Assembly (NCBI RefSeq): GCF_001456025.1
Contig: NZ_LMTZ01000083.1
Span: forward strand, 101,915 to 165,914
DNA length: 64,000 nt
DNA from: Mastigocoleus testarum BC008
Lineage (GTDB): Bacteria > Cyanobacteriota > Cyanobacteriia > Cyanobacteriales > Nostocaceae
Direction: 5' to 3'
The stretch's first letter is position 1. Every line of letters starts with the position of its first letter. Shown here in pieces: positions 1 through 8,955 of this stretch. The translations under genes were made by a program, and so were the position numbers. The notes under the pieces are model-generated. The model made no database searches, was not told the origin of the DNA, and worked only from the letters and a program-made list of their open reading frames with translations.

Positions 1-441
1 TCTAGAAATTACTGCTACCTGATATCTGTTATCAACCAGTATTGATGTTCTAGTATTACCAGTTAGAACGGCGGGATATCCGATAATTGTTTTATCGCTA
101 TTGGAATACTTTGTTGCAGCTGCAGGATTGCTACTAGTATCGGAAATTGATAACAGCGCCACATCTTTACCGTCTCTCTTCAATTTAGCTTGAGCAAAAC
201 CTTTTTTCTCTTGGGTATATACCCGTTGATATCCATCTGCAGCTTTAGGAAAGAATTTATTAAACTCACTACCTTGAGTTGCATCTCTTGCAACTGCTTG
301 ACCACTTCTTTGACGACTGCTTTCCTGCTGTACTTGGTCAAAACGCCCTGGTGCTTTAGTCGCACAAGCTGTTGTTGTTGTCAGTAACAACAAGGAAATT
401 AGTAATGCAGCTAGTATTTGTTTTCCACGCTTAACAAGCAT
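1..441 (-). CDS. Putative lipoprotein, 3' part beyond the window
   Basis: The frame is open from an ATG at 441 down to base 1 with no stop, so the C-terminus lies outside the window; 147 codons are visible. The N-terminus is MLVKRGK followed by a hydrophobic stretch (ILAALLISLLLL) and TTTTAC, which reads as a type II signal peptide with a lipobox-like Thr-Ala-Cys at about residues 20-22. The mature part is hydrophilic (GRFDQVQQESSRQRSGQAV) and then becomes beta-like (KTIIGYPAVLTGNTRTSILV). It is probably a membrane-anchored, periplasm-facing protein. I do not recognise a functional family and assign no function. The gene appears monocistronic, with an STRR-containing gap upstream. Confidence 0.7.
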   Translation of the reverse strand, partial: MLVKRGKQILAALLISLLLLTTTTACATKAPGRFDQVQQESSRQRSGQAVARDATQGSEFNKFFPKAADGYQRVYTQEKKGFAQAKLKRDGKDVALLSISDTSSNPAAATKYSNSDKTIIGYPAVLTGNTRTSILVDNRYQVAVISR

Positions 442-579
442 ATTTTTTACTTCCTATACCTTGAATAATTGTATTTTCAGCCAATAGCGAACACTTTACG
501 AGGAAAAGAGACGTAAAATTTATATTTTATTAATTAATTGATTGATTAAGTGTTAAATACTGTAATTTTCTCGTTTAAG

Positions 580-640
580 TAATGGGTAATTGGTAATTGG
601 TAATGGGTAATGGGTAATGGGTAATGGGTAATGGGTAGTG
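580..640. repeat. STRR heptamer array (GTAATGG type)
   Basis: About eight tandem 7-base units (GTAATTG, GTAATGG) lie in the gap between the lipoprotein and methyltransferase genes. Such arrays are typical of heterocystous cyanobacteria. No ORF is supported here. Confidence 0.85.
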
Positions 641-740
641 ATATGACTCACTCAAGTATTAACTTTTAATTACTGATCGCTTACAGAAGATTGCAAGTAA
701 CTAACTCACAAGCAATAAGCAGAAATTCAAGTATAAAATT

Positions 741-782
741 CACTACTCACTACTCACTACTCACTACTCACTACTCATTACT
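741..782. repeat. STRR heptamer array (CACTACT type)
   Basis: Five to six tandem CACTACT units run almost to the 3' end of the methyltransferase gene. The rest of 442-813 shows no gene. Confidence 0.85.
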
Positions 783-813
783 TCTAAACTTCTGTCTCCC
801 AAATTCTGTAATA

Positions 814-1461
814 TTAAAAATCTCGCTGGGCTATTACAGCGTAGAACGGATCGCCACCACCTGTATTCAACCATTGGAATAAATTAGGTACACTCGCTCG
901 GCGAATAATTACCTCTGGAGAACTAAATCCTTCTACAGATTTGAAGTAACGCTTAACTAACTCTACCCTTGTTGCTTCGGAATTTTCTCGCCACACTTGA
1001 ATTGCTTTTTGAAAGAACATCCGATTAGAAAAACTGATGATTGCGGTTCCTCCTGGTTTAAGAATCCGATATATTTCCGAAAATACAGCTTCTGGGTATT
1101 GTAAATATTGCACGGATACACAGTTGAGGACAGCGTCAAATTCCTGGTCTTTTAAGGGTAATTTGGGATTTTCATTCAAATTTTGCACGAAGTAATTATC
1201 TAAGCATCGGTTCCGTGCTAATTCTTCAGCATTGAGTCCATGTCCTTCAATATGAGCAAATTCCATTTCTGGAGGAAGATGGGATACCCAACTGCTCATC
1301 ATGTCAAATATTCGAGTATTTGATTTTAGGCGCTGAGAGTATAAGTCTGTTAATTGTTTGATGAAGCCTTCGTCTACATGGGTGACAAAGCGCGGATAGT
1401 CATAAAATAATTTATCGTCTGTATCGTCTAATTTGGTACGTTGATTTGGTCTTAGCAGCAT
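814..1461 (-). CDS. SAM-dependent methyltransferase (class I, type 11-like)
   Basis: 215 aa. The C-terminal two-thirds has the later motifs of a Rossmann-fold class I methyltransferase: the motif IV-like FDAVLNCVSVQYL, then VFSEIYRILKPGGTAIISFSN, the usual 'reaction intermediate' strand before a final beta hairpin. The N-terminal glycine-rich SAM loop is poorly conserved (FAHIEGHGLNAEELARN sits where the acidic ribose-binding region would be). The substrate cannot be told. The protein looks soluble and is transcribed alone. The ATG at 1461 is the only good start near the conserved N-terminus. Similar stand-alone methyltransferases are widespread in cyanobacteria. The family call is firm; the target is unknown. 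Confidence 0.85.
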   Translation of the reverse strand: MLLRPNQRTKLDDTDDKLFYDYPRFVTHVDEGFIKQLTDLYSQRLKSNTRIFDMMSSWVSHLPPEMEFAHIEGHGLNAEELARNRCLDNYFVQNLNENPKLPLKDQEFDAVLNCVSVQYLQYPEAVFSEIYRILKPGGTAIISFSNRMFFQKAIQVWRENSEATRVELVKRYFKSVEGFSSPEVIIRRASVPNLFQWLNTGGGDPFYAVIAQRDF

Positions 1462-1775
1462 ATAATCTCAGTGTCCACAGTTCAAAATTCAAAGTTCACA
1501 ACTCAAAGTTCACAACTCAAAGTTCAAAGCTTTTAAAAGTCAAATTACTAAAATTGTTAACATTTAACGCTCACTTGTTTAATAAATGCTCGAGAAAAGT
1601 ACTCTGGTTTATCAACATCTTTGCTTTTTACATCAAAGCCCTTGTTATTTGCGAATAAGAAGTTGTAAAAAGCTATTAACGAAGCAAGCGACATTTTGTA
1701 TGTAGTCGAATGCTTTATATATTTTAAATATACGTCATATAACTTTACAAATTATTCTCAAAAGTTTCAGGTGAT
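1462..1775. other. Intergenic region with short direct repeats
   Basis: Divergent promoter region between the methyltransferase and the glycosyltransferase. Positions about 1481-1528 carry repeats of a 14-base unit (CAACTCAAAGTTCA). The remainder is AT-rich with no convincing ORF or RNA gene. Confidence 0.6.
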
Positions 1776-1784
1776 TTGAAGTTA

Positions 1785-3578
1785 ATGGTTTCGCTAATCA
1801 GTTCTATCCAAAATATTTACCAATTTCTCTGGAAATGGAGAGGATTTCCTTATTTAAGTTTATTGTTTTGGGTTCTCCCACTTTTACTATTCAACTCCGA
1901 GCAACAGAGTTTAATGGCTCATGATGAGGGACTTTATGCTGTGCGATCGCGCCGAATGGTAGACTCTGGGGACTGGATAAATCCCTGGGACAATCCTCAC
2001 CATAAAACTCCTGGTTACTATTGGTTAGTTGCAAGTGCTTTTCGCTTGTTTGGTATAAGTGAAGTTAGTGCTCGTTTACCGAGTATTATTTTGGGAGTCA
2101 TCAGCATTTTACTAATATATGAAATCGGTAAAATTCTGCTCAGCCCAAAAATTGCTTGGTTGGCAGGAGTAATTTTATCTGTAGAATTCCTATGGTTGCA
2201 ATATTGTCGATTAGGAACGCCTGATATACCTTATATTTTCTTGGTTTTACTGGCGATTTTTGCCTTACTTCAAGCGGAAGAAAAATCAAAAATTAGTTAT
2301 ATTTGGGGTTCAGTTTTTGGTTTATGTTTAACTTTAGGCTTCTTACTCAGAAGCTTTATGATTTTGGTTCCCTTCAGTGCTTTATTTCCCTATTTAATTA
2401 TTGAGAATCATCGCCACAAGCATTTAAAAAACCCCACAATATATCTAGGGGCTATTGTTGGATTGATTCCAACATTAATTTGGGTATATTTAAGCTGGTT
2501 ACATTATGGCGAACAAAGTTGGCAGGAATTATTTAATTTTGCAGCACGTCTGAGTTCCACAGAACGTTATGGAAATGGAATTGGATATTATTTGTGGAAC
2601 GTTCCAATTAAGTCTTTCCCCTGGAGTTTATTCGCTATTTTTGGTTCATTTTTAGTAATAAAATCGCCAGTCAAAGACTATAAATTGATATTGGTTGGAA
2701 CTCCAATCGTCATACTTAGCGAACTAACTCTATTTTCTACAAGATTATCTCATTATAGTCTTTCAATTTATCCATTTATTGCCTTGCTTGCAGCAGTAGG
2801 ATTAAGCAAATTAATTGAAATTTATAACTTAAAAATAAATGAAAAACTGAAAAATAATAAAAACAAAAATAATCAATTTAAGCCAAATAATATTAGTAGG
2901 AAAAATCAACAATCTCGTTTTCCATTAGCGCTTTTAGATATTCCAGCCTTAGATGCTCAAACTTTAAATACCAAAACTTTAGGTTCTAAAAAGTACTCTT
3001 CTAAAGGGTATCAGCTGATAAAAATTTTGCCTCAAGCTCTGAGTTATATTTTTGGTATTTTAGGAGGAATATTATTCTTAGCCAGTATTGTAGTTTTCAT
3101 TTGGATTAATGGAGATATTCGTAAATATGCAACTCTGACATTAATATTGGGAACTGGTTGGTTAATTTTACCCTTGGTATGGATTGGTCGTTATTACTAT
3201 GGTAAAAAGTTATTCTCGGCTAATTACTGGTTAGCTGCTTGGCTAGTTCCTGTTTGGTTAACATTAGCTGTTGCTGGTAGTATCGGTTTATTAGGAGACT
3301 ACAACACCGATTTCAAAAATTTTATTCAGCAACCATCAATCGCTCAGGTTTTAGCAAATAATTCAGTTAACTTTTTACAGGTCGGGGGCAAAACTGGAGT
3401 ACTAATAAACTTTTATACACCATTTCCAGGTCGTCAGGTTACAACTACTGCCGAATTAGAAGATTATAGCTACACATGGATCAAAGCAAAACAAATAAAT
3501 AACTTCTCTCAGGATTTTCGTGTGATTGGCAGTATAAAAAAGTATAAATTAGTTCAAGTTTTGCCAAAAGACAAATAA
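1785..3578 (+). CDS. PMT/ArnT-type membrane glycosyltransferase (GT39-like)
   Basis: About 597 aa. The first periplasmic loop has the family signature: AHDEGLYAVRSRRMVDSGDW followed by NPHHKTPGYYW, with the catalytic acidic residue just after the first membrane helix. Ten or more hydrophobic helices follow, then a soluble C-terminal tail. The family transfers sugars from polyprenyl-phosphate donors to lipids or proteins on the outer face of the cytoplasmic membrane; the acceptor is unknown. A basic, Asn-rich insert at about residues 345-395 interrupts the helices. An in-frame TTG lies at 1776, but AGGTGA at 1769-1774 is correctly spaced only for the ATG at 1785, so I chose that start. A MarR gene follows after 27 nt, suggesting co-transcription. 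Confidence 0.88.
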   Translation: MVSLISSIQNIYQFLWKWRGFPYLSLLFWVLPLLLFNSEQQSLMAHDEGLYAVRSRRMVDSGDWINPWDNPHHKTPGYYWLVASAFRLFGISEVSARLPSIILGVISILLIYEIGKILLSPKIAWLAGVILSVEFLWLQYCRLGTPDIPYIFLVLLAIFALLQAEEKSKISYIWGSVFGLCLTLGFLLRSFMILVPFSALFPYLIIENHRHKHLKNPTIYLGAIVGLIPTLIWVYLSWLHYGEQSWQELFNFAARLSSTERYGNGIGYYLWNVPIKSFPWSLFAIFGSFLVIKSPVKDYKLILVGTPIVILSELTLFSTRLSHYSLSIYPFIALLAAVGLSKLIEIYNLKINEKLKNNKNKNNQFKPNNISRKNQQSRFPLALLDIPALDAQTLNTKTLGSKKYSSKGYQLIKILPQALSYIFGILGGILFLASIVVFIWINGDIRKYATLTLILGTGWLILPLVWIGRYYYGKKLFSANYWLAAWLVPVWLTLAVAGSIGLLGDYNTDFKNFIQQPSIAQVLANNSVNFLQVGGKTGVLINFYTPFPGRQVTTTAELEDYSYTWIKAKQINNFSQDFRVIGSIKKYKLVQVLPKDK

Positions 3579-3605
3579 TTATCTTTAAGTGTATTAATTC
3601 ACCTA

Positions 3606-4073
3606 ATGGCTTCCCAATCAGATAAACTAGAACCCTTGGAATCTTGGCAGGAAATTCGAGCTCCATATAGTTTAAGTTACCGAGTTAAGCTGCTTTCTCA
3701 ACTCCTTGCTCGTAGATTCTCCGAACGACTAGAACCATATGGTTTAACTCCTTTTCACTGGATTGTTTTATGTTGTTTGTGGGAAGAAGATGGTTTATCT
3801 ACTTCTAGTATTGGTGAAAAACTTAAACAAGTAGGAGCAACTTTAACCGGCGTACTCGATAGAATGGAAGAACGCGATCTAATCTTTCGTAAAAGAGATT
3901 CTCGCGATCGCCGGGTATGGCGTATTTTTCTCACAGATGCAGGAAAAGAGTTACAGAGCGTACTGCCACAACTGGCTGTAGAATTGCGAGAAGAAGCTAT
4001 GTATGGGATTTCCCACGAACAGCAGGAAGTATTTTCTCAATTTTTAAATTTGGCGATCGCTAATTTGTCTTAA
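3606..4073 (+). CDS. MarR-family transcriptional regulator
   Basis: 155 aa winged-helix protein of normal MarR length. The recognition helix region is SIGEKLKQVGATLTGVLDRM and the wing is RDSRDRRVWRIFLTDAG, the DxRxxR-type signature of the family. It probably binds DNA as a dimer; the ligand is unknown. It starts 27 nt after the glycosyltransferase and may regulate it. Its last 30 bases overlap the 3' end of the convergent TPR gene, with a HIP1-like GCGATCGC inside the overlap. The family call is firm. Confidence 0.9.
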   Translation: MASQSDKLEPLESWQEIRAPYSLSYRVKLLSQLLARRFSERLEPYGLTPFHWIVLCCLWEEDGLSTSSIGEKLKQVGATLTGVLDRMEERDLIFRKRDSRDRRVWRIFLTDAGKELQSVLPQLAVELREEAMYGISHEQQEVFSQFLNLAIANLS

Positions 4074-4751
4074 TATTTCCTTTGTGACTTGAATTTGTTC
4101 TGGCGTAAATGCTGCTTGTTTCAAGTAACTCAGAAATGTAGTTTTTTTGTATCTGGAATCCAATTTTATTGCTTGATGATAAGCTTTGTGTGCAAAAATG
4201 CGATCGCCACTATCCCAGTAAGAAATTGCACTCGCAACTAAGGGATGGGGATTATCTGGTTCCAGGATAGTAGCTCGATTGCCAGCAGCAATAGCTAAAG
4301 GATAAATTTTGAGTCTGTGTAACGCTAAACTTAAGTTGAAATACGCAATTTCATTATTTGGCTTGAGAATTGCAGCCCAAGTATGAACTGTAACTGATAA
4401 AGGTAAATTACCATCAACTAGGTATACAATTCCTAATGCATTGTAAGCGGGAACAAATAGTGGTTGCAGAAAAATTGCTTTCCACAGAGAAATTGCTGCA
4501 TCTTGTTGTTTCCCCGCTAAATGTTGTGTCCAACCCAAATTAACTCGTCCCATGACATTTTCTGGTTCGAGTTCTACTGATTTTTGCATCGCTGCAATTG
4601 CTTGGGAATAGCGTCTTTGTTGTCGATATGACAATCCTAACTGTCGATACTCAACTGCAGAATTTGCTGCTGATACTGGTGTAATACTCCCAAGCAAAGC
4701 ACTAACAATAATTGCACCAAGTAAAAATTTTCGCCCAATCAAAAACTTCAT
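4044..4751 (-). CDS. Exported TPR-repeat protein
   Basis: 235 aa. The N-terminus (MKFLIGRKFLLGAIIVSALL, then GSITPVSA) is a classical Sec signal with a likely cut after Ala29. Four to five TPR units follow, for example YRQQRRYSQAIAAMQKSVEL and NVMGRVNLGWTQHLAGKQQD. TPR proteins are interaction scaffolds, here predicted in the periplasm or on the thylakoid lumen side. No enzymatic domain is seen. The 3' end overlaps the MarR gene tail-to-tail, so transcription of one could interfere with the other. Confidence 0.85.
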   Translation of the reverse strand: MKFLIGRKFLLGAIIVSALLGSITPVSAANSAVEYRQLGLSYRQQRRYSQAIAAMQKSVELEPENVMGRVNLGWTQHLAGKQQDAAISLWKAIFLQPLFVPAYNALGIVYLVDGNLPLSVTVHTWAAILKPNNEIAYFNLSLALHRLKIYPLAIAAGNRATILEPDNPHPLVASAISYWDSGDRIFAHKAYHQAIKLDSRYKKTTFLSYLKQAAFTPEQIQVTKEILRQISDRQI

Positions 4752-5586
4752 AAACTAGAGTTCTCTAGTAGATTTGTATTTATTTCATTTAAGGTTTGTC
4801 TACTTAAAGTTTGCTTTGAAGTTTGCTGGTCAATAACAAGCCTCAATTTATTTGATTCCCAAACATGACTTAATTATTGCTATGACTTCTCACTCGATTT
4901 GTCTAGTCTAATACTATACCTTATTGTTTTCTGTAACAGTTATTTAATCTTCTTAAAAATACCAAGGGAAGTTGCACGAAGTGATTAAATTTGTTACTGT
5001 AAGTGTCCTAGGCGACAAAATTTCAATTATTTGAAAATATCTCTTTATATTGTTCGTAAAGAGACTGGATTTCTCTGAGTGCATCTAGTAAGCTGGCAGC
5101 GTTAGATACTTTTTAGAGTTGTGTTTGAATTTTTGAGTAGACGTAAAGCATCAAATGATTAAAAACCAACTACGAATATTTAGCTGGTTAATCCAAATAA
5201 TTAAAGCTAGATTCTTCGTCACACTTTTTGAATATGAAATTCTGAATCCCAGGTTATAAATCTAAATTTCCGAAGTAGAAAGAAATCCTTAGCTCTTTTT
5301 CAAAAATTATATTTTTGTATCTGTGCATTTACCAAGTTCAGTAATATATCCCTCAGGTGTATATCTTTATCAGGATTGTATTATGAGTTTCAATTGTAAG
5401 AATTGAAGAAAATAAATGCTGGCTGCTTAGGAATTTTCAATATTTTAATTGACTTGAAAATAACTTTGATAGGTACTAGCATCAGTACTTTGTGGGAACA
5501 TCTGTCAGCAACACCAGCATCAAAACAACTGAATCTTTCTACAAAGATATAAACAATACATAAATGTTCCCATTTATGCCAGCTTG
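4752..5586. other. Long AT-rich intergenic region with a possible gene relic
   Basis: 835 bp without a full gene. On the minus strand, 5109-5023 reads VSNAASLLDALREIQSLYEQ and on to a stop. It is amphipathic and protein-like, but has an in-frame TAA two codons upstream and no start, so it is at best a relic. No hairpin with a T-run or tRNA is visible. Confidence 0.35.
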
Positions 5587-5871
5587 TTAAGCTTCAACCT
5601 TTACACCACGCCAAAATGCAACATAGTTTTCAAAATGTTTTGCTTTTTCCTTAGCGTTGGGATAAAACCAAGCAGCATCTCTATTTATTTGCTCGTTAAC
5701 TTCTATATCGTAATAGTTAGCAGTACCTTTCCAAGGACAAATAGTATGTTTATTACTTTCTTTTAAATACTGCTTATTAACTGAATCAGGGGGAAAGTAA
5801 TGATTACCATCGATAACTATAGTGTCATTACTTTGTGCTAGAACCGTGTCATTCCAAATTGCTTTTGCCAT
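5587..5871 (-). CDS. DUF427 domain protein
   Basis: 94 aa, the full length of a single-domain DUF427 protein. Diagnostic features are MAKAIWNDTVLAQS at the start, the HYFPPDSV segment, HTICPWKGTANYYDI in the middle and AWFYPNAKEKA near the end. The fold is a small beta barrel found across bacteria and fungi; no reaction is established. Likely cytosolic and monocistronic, in a region otherwise poor in genes. Confidence 0.9.
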   Translation of the reverse strand: MAKAIWNDTVLAQSNDTIVIDGNHYFPPDSVNKQYLKESNKHTICPWKGTANYYDIEVNEQINRDAAWFYPNAKEKAKHFENYVAFWRGVKVEA

Positions 5872-6155
5872 GAATTTGTTTATTTAGTAATTGGGTACAT
5901 AAAACATTATCAATCTTAAGGTGACTATTTTCATAGCAAATAATTATCCGCACTCAGTAAATAATTTACCTATATGCGCCTAGAAATAATTTGAAATCAG
6001 TCAATAAGAAATCAATAAGTCAATAAATTAATAACTCAATAAATAAATTCCCAACAAATATATAAGCAATTACTAGATCAATCGATAAGTAAATTCAATG
6101 GTAGTTTTCAAACTTTTATGACTGCGGTTACAAATTAAACTGGTGAGGTAAATAC

Positions 6156-6716
6156 ATGAAAAGAGCTATTTTTTTCAATATCAATGAAACGCTGACAACA
6201 AATATTGCTAGTGATTCTTTGAAGGAACATCCTCAAGACGTAAAAGTTTTACCAGGTGTAGAAATTGCGCTTAATTATTACCAAAACCAAGAACCGTCCT
6301 GGTTAATGATAGGAATTAGTAATCAAGCAGATTGGGAATCAATGGATCTAGATACTGACGAACCTTTCAAGCATCTCGATCACATAATTGCAAAGATGCA
6401 GCATGTTTTATCTTTACTATCACAATTACGTGCAATTTATTTTTGCTCTCACTCCGAAGGAATTAACTGCTGGCGGGTAACTCGTCAAGGAGCAGTCAAA
6501 ATTTCTAAGTATTTAAAAGCAAGTGAGTTACATTTGCAAGAAAAATACGCATTCCGCAAACCAGGAGCAGGAATGATATTTTTGGCATCTTTAGATTATG
6601 ATGTCGACTTAGATTTATCTTGGATGATAGGTAATTATCCGGAAGATGAAGGTGCAGCAAGAAATGCTCAAATAGAATTTGTGCACACAAAAAATTGGAT
6701 CCAAAGGTTTTTGTGA
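6156..6716 (+). CDS. HAD-superfamily-like protein with substituted catalytic aspartates
   Basis: 186 aa, similar in layout to the histidinol-phosphatase/GmhB/PNKP-type HAD phosphatases. Motif I, normally DxDxT, reads FFNINETL: both aspartates are Asn (N8 and N10). Motif II keeps Ser55 (MIGISNQAD) and motif III keeps Lys135 (FRKPGAGM). Motif IV is MIGNYPEDEGAARNA, with the usual GD changed to GN but Glu163-Asp164 retained. HAD enzymes form an aspartyl-phosphate on the first Asp, so this protein is predicted not to be a normal phosphatase and may be a binding or regulatory pseudoenzyme. Its TGA stop is the first unit of a long heptamer array. The fold call is good; inactivity is inferred. Confidence 0.75.
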   Translation: MKRAIFFNINETLTTNIASDSLKEHPQDVKVLPGVEIALNYYQNQEPSWLMIGISNQADWESMDLDTDEPFKHLDHIIAKMQHVLSLLSQLRAIYFCSHSEGINCWRVTRQGAVKISKYLKASELHLQEKYAFRKPGAGMIFLASLDYDVDLDLSWMIGNYPEDEGAARNAQIEFVHTKNWIQRFL

Positions 6717-7016
6717 GTAATGAGTAATGAGTAACAAGTAATGAGTAACAAGTAATGAGTAATGAGTAATGAGTAATGAGTAACAAGTAATGAGTAATGA
6801 GTAATGAGTAATGAGTAACAAGTAATGAGTAATGAGTAATGAGTAACAAGTAATGAGTAATGAGTAATGAGTAATGAGTAACAAGTAATGAGTAACAAGT
6901 AATGAGTAATGAGTAATGAGTAATGAGTAACAAGTAATGAGTAATGAGTAACAAGTAATGAGTAATGAGTAATGAGTAATGAGTGATGAGTAATGAGTAA
7001 TGAGTAATGAGTAATT
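6714..7016. repeat. Long STRR heptamer array (TGAGTAA / CAAGTAA)
   Basis: About 43 uninterrupted 7-base units, mainly TGAGTAA with CAAGTAA interspersed and one TGAGTGA, begin inside the stop codon of the HAD-like gene. The phase is kept throughout. Because 7 is not a multiple of 3, long artificial reading frames (LLITHYSLLITCYS-type) appear on the minus strand; these are not genes. Confidence 0.95.
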
Positions 7017-7193
7017 TATTGGTTAAACTTGTTAGCCATAAACGTTAGCGCCTAGCAAAGTCTACCGTAAGTATTGCGTGTGCGTTAGCAGCTAACGCGT
7101 CTCTACGGAGTAATCTGTTGCAATGATTTATTGAATTGGTATAAGTTTACAAGCGCATTAACTGATAACTGATAACTGATAACTGATAACTCG
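7017..7193. repeat. Interspersed repeat segment and TGATAAC heptads
   Basis: Contains a GC-rich fragment (about 7040-7115, with GTTAGCAGCTAAC and CGTCTCTACGGAG) of the kind scattered through cyanobacterial genomes. Four tandem TGATAAC heptads follow at about 7160-7190. No gene is seen. Confidence 0.6.
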
Positions 7194-7221
7194 ACAAAAA
7201 AGTGGGGAAAATTTCCCCCAC
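7194..7221 (-). terminator. Rho-independent terminator of the PsiE-like gene
   Basis: On the minus strand GTGGGGG...CCCCAC forms a GC-rich stem followed by TTTTTTG, 22 nt after the PsiE-like stop codon. Confidence 0.8.
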
Positions 7222-7242
7222 ATTTAACGAAACTCTATTTTG

Positions 7243-7782
7243 TTACCTAAGAGCTTCGCGATTGGATTTCTGTAATTCTGAATTTCTGTGTTGGGATGAA
7301 CCAGATTCCGGTGGGAAAGAAGGACAAAACCTAGTTTGAGCACTCATACAGTCCATATGTGGTATTTTGGCACATACCACGAGTAATGCACCCAAGACAA
7401 ACAATAAACCGGAGATTGATAACGCTTGAACCCAAGATATATCCAGTGCTCCATGTACAACAACTTCCCTAAGCAAAGAAACTATTGCAATTTCTACTGC
7501 TACCCCCACCGCGATACTGTGTTCTTGCAAATAAACTACAAGTAGTCGGAATAATTCCACCAAAATCAGAATAAATAGGATTTGAGCCGTCACCTGTTTG
7601 TAATTAAGAGGTTGGGATAAAGCACGAAAAATCCCCCACAATTGCAATAGCATCACGGCAAACATGCTGCCGCATAAAACCATCACAATTAAATCCTGAA
7701 AGGTTTCCATACTACCAACAATCCAATTTCTGTCAATCCAGCGATCGCAAAACATGAATCGACTTTTCTTGCGCTTTTTCAT
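7243..7782 (-). CDS. PsiE-family (phosphate-starvation-inducible-like) membrane protein
   Basis: 179 aa with four hydrophobic helices at about residues 29-50, 65-86, 90-108 and 118-142. The segments ELFRLLVVYLQEHSIAVGVA and ALDISWVQALSISGLLFVLG match the PsiE family, which is induced by phosphate starvation in E. coli but has no known biochemical role. The N-terminus is very basic (MKKRKKSRF) and the last ~35 residues are hydrophilic and probably cytosolic. It is a single gene ended by a clear hairpin. The family is fairly firm; regulation by phosphate is not shown by the sequence. Confidence 0.8.
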   Translation of the reverse strand: MKKRKKSRFMFCDRWIDRNWIVGSMETFQDLIVMVLCGSMFAVMLLQLWGIFRALSQPLNYKQVTAQILFILILVELFRLLVVYLQEHSIAVGVAVEIAIVSLLREVVVHGALDISWVQALSISGLLFVLGALLVVCAKIPHMDCMSAQTRFCPSFPPESGSSQHRNSELQKSNREALR

Positions 7783-7923
7783 GAAGGGTACCAGTTACAA
7801 AAGGAAATGCATTGTATGAAATCAAGAAACACACCAGCCTCCTCCATATCCCTAATCAAAACATTTAATTATGTCTTTATTTTGCCGCGATCTATTTGAT
7901 TTTCACAGTATTATAATTACCCA

Positions 7924-8955
7924 TTAGCGGCGTTGAGAGTTATTAGTTTGTATTTGTTCCAGTAATTGTCCTGCTCGCTGAGCCCATTGATTATTTCCGT
8001 TCGTTGCATATAAATCTCTTGCGTATCGCAACACTTGTGCAGCTTGGGGGTATTGGTTTAATCGTATAAATACCATCCCCGCTCCGTAATAAGCATCAGC
8101 ATAATTATTATTAGCTTCCGCCGATTTTCTAAATGCTTTTAAAGCATCTTCTAATTTACCTTGGTCAAACAGCATACTTCCCATACTGTAGTGGGCTTCT
8201 GCATACTGAGGATTGATTTTAATTGCCCGACGGAAATAATTTCTTGCCCTTTTTTTTCTGCCCTGTTGTAGATAACATAAACCGGTATGATATGCAGGCT
8301 CCGGAGCTTTTTTACTATACTTCATTGCCTTTCTAAAAGCTGAAATAGCACGCTTACAATCCCTTTGTTGTTTGTATAACAATCCTAAGTTGTAGTGAGC
8401 AATACCTTCTTTGGGATTTAGTTCTAATGCCTTTTGTAAGAAACTATTTGCTTGAGTAAAATTTCCTCCTTCCAATAAAGCTCCTCCCAAATTAGCATAG
8501 GCTAGAGTAAATTTTGGATCTGCTTGGATCGCATTGTAAAAGGCTGTAGCTGCAGGTTGTAATTGTCCTGACTGTCGCAATGCTAATCCTAAGTTGTATT
8601 GGGCTGGGGCTAAATCTGGGTTGAGTTCTGTTGCTTTACGAAAAGCCTGAATAGCTTGTGGAACCTGTTGTGTTTGGATTAATTGTAACCCTTCGTTGAG
8701 AAAATCTTCTGCACTTCTTCCAACATATTGTGCTATGATTTGCTTCTCGATTTTTTTTCTTGTTTCTAATGATATTTCTAATATTTCTAAATTTTTTGGT
8801 TTGATAACAGCATTGCGATTAAGATTTGAGGTTTGCAGCAAAGAAGCAGAAATTGCAGTACTAGGATATAAAGCTGCTGCCAATGATATTAAACCACCGA
8901 ACAAGATAAAACTAGAGCGAGTATAAAACTCATATTTATGAAGTAGTAATCGCAT
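7924..8955 (-). CDS. Exported TPR-repeat protein
   Basis: 343 aa. The N-terminus has a signal-like hydrophobic stretch (FILFGGLISLAAALYPSTA) and a likely cut near Ala36. From about residue 80 there are at least seven canonical TPRs in a row, for example AEDFLNEGLQLIQTQQVPQA and AHYNLGLLYKQQRDCKRAIS. It probably serves as a periplasmic or outer-surface scaffold. No catalytic domain is present. The gene is divergent from the EF-G-like gene across a 333-bp gap. The TPR call is certain; the role is unknown. Confidence 0.88.
   Translation of the reverse strand: MRLLLHKYEFYTRSSFILFGGLISLAAALYPSTAISASLLQTSNLNRNAVIKPKNLEILEISLETRKKIEKQIIAQYVGRSAEDFLNEGLQLIQTQQVPQAIQAFRKATELNPDLAPAQYNLGLALRQSGQLQPAATAFYNAIQADPKFTLAYANLGGALLEGGNFTQANSFLQKALELNPKEGIAHYNLGLLYKQQRDCKRAISAFRKAMKYSKKAPEPAYHTGLCYLQQGRKKRARNYFRRAIKINPQYAEAHYSMGSMLFDQGKLEDALKAFRKSAEANNNYADAYYGAGMVFIRLNQYPQAAQVLRYARDLYATNGNNQWAQRAGQLLEQIQTNNSQRR

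Noticed and set aside
6505..6954. Long minus-strand reading frames (LLITHYSLL-type) across the heptamer array
   Set aside because: They are pure translation of 7-base repeats, present in all frames, with no conserved-looking content.
6714..7016. Possible CRISPR array
   Set aside because: The units are contiguous 7-mers without spacers; no 23-40-base repeats and no cas genes are present.
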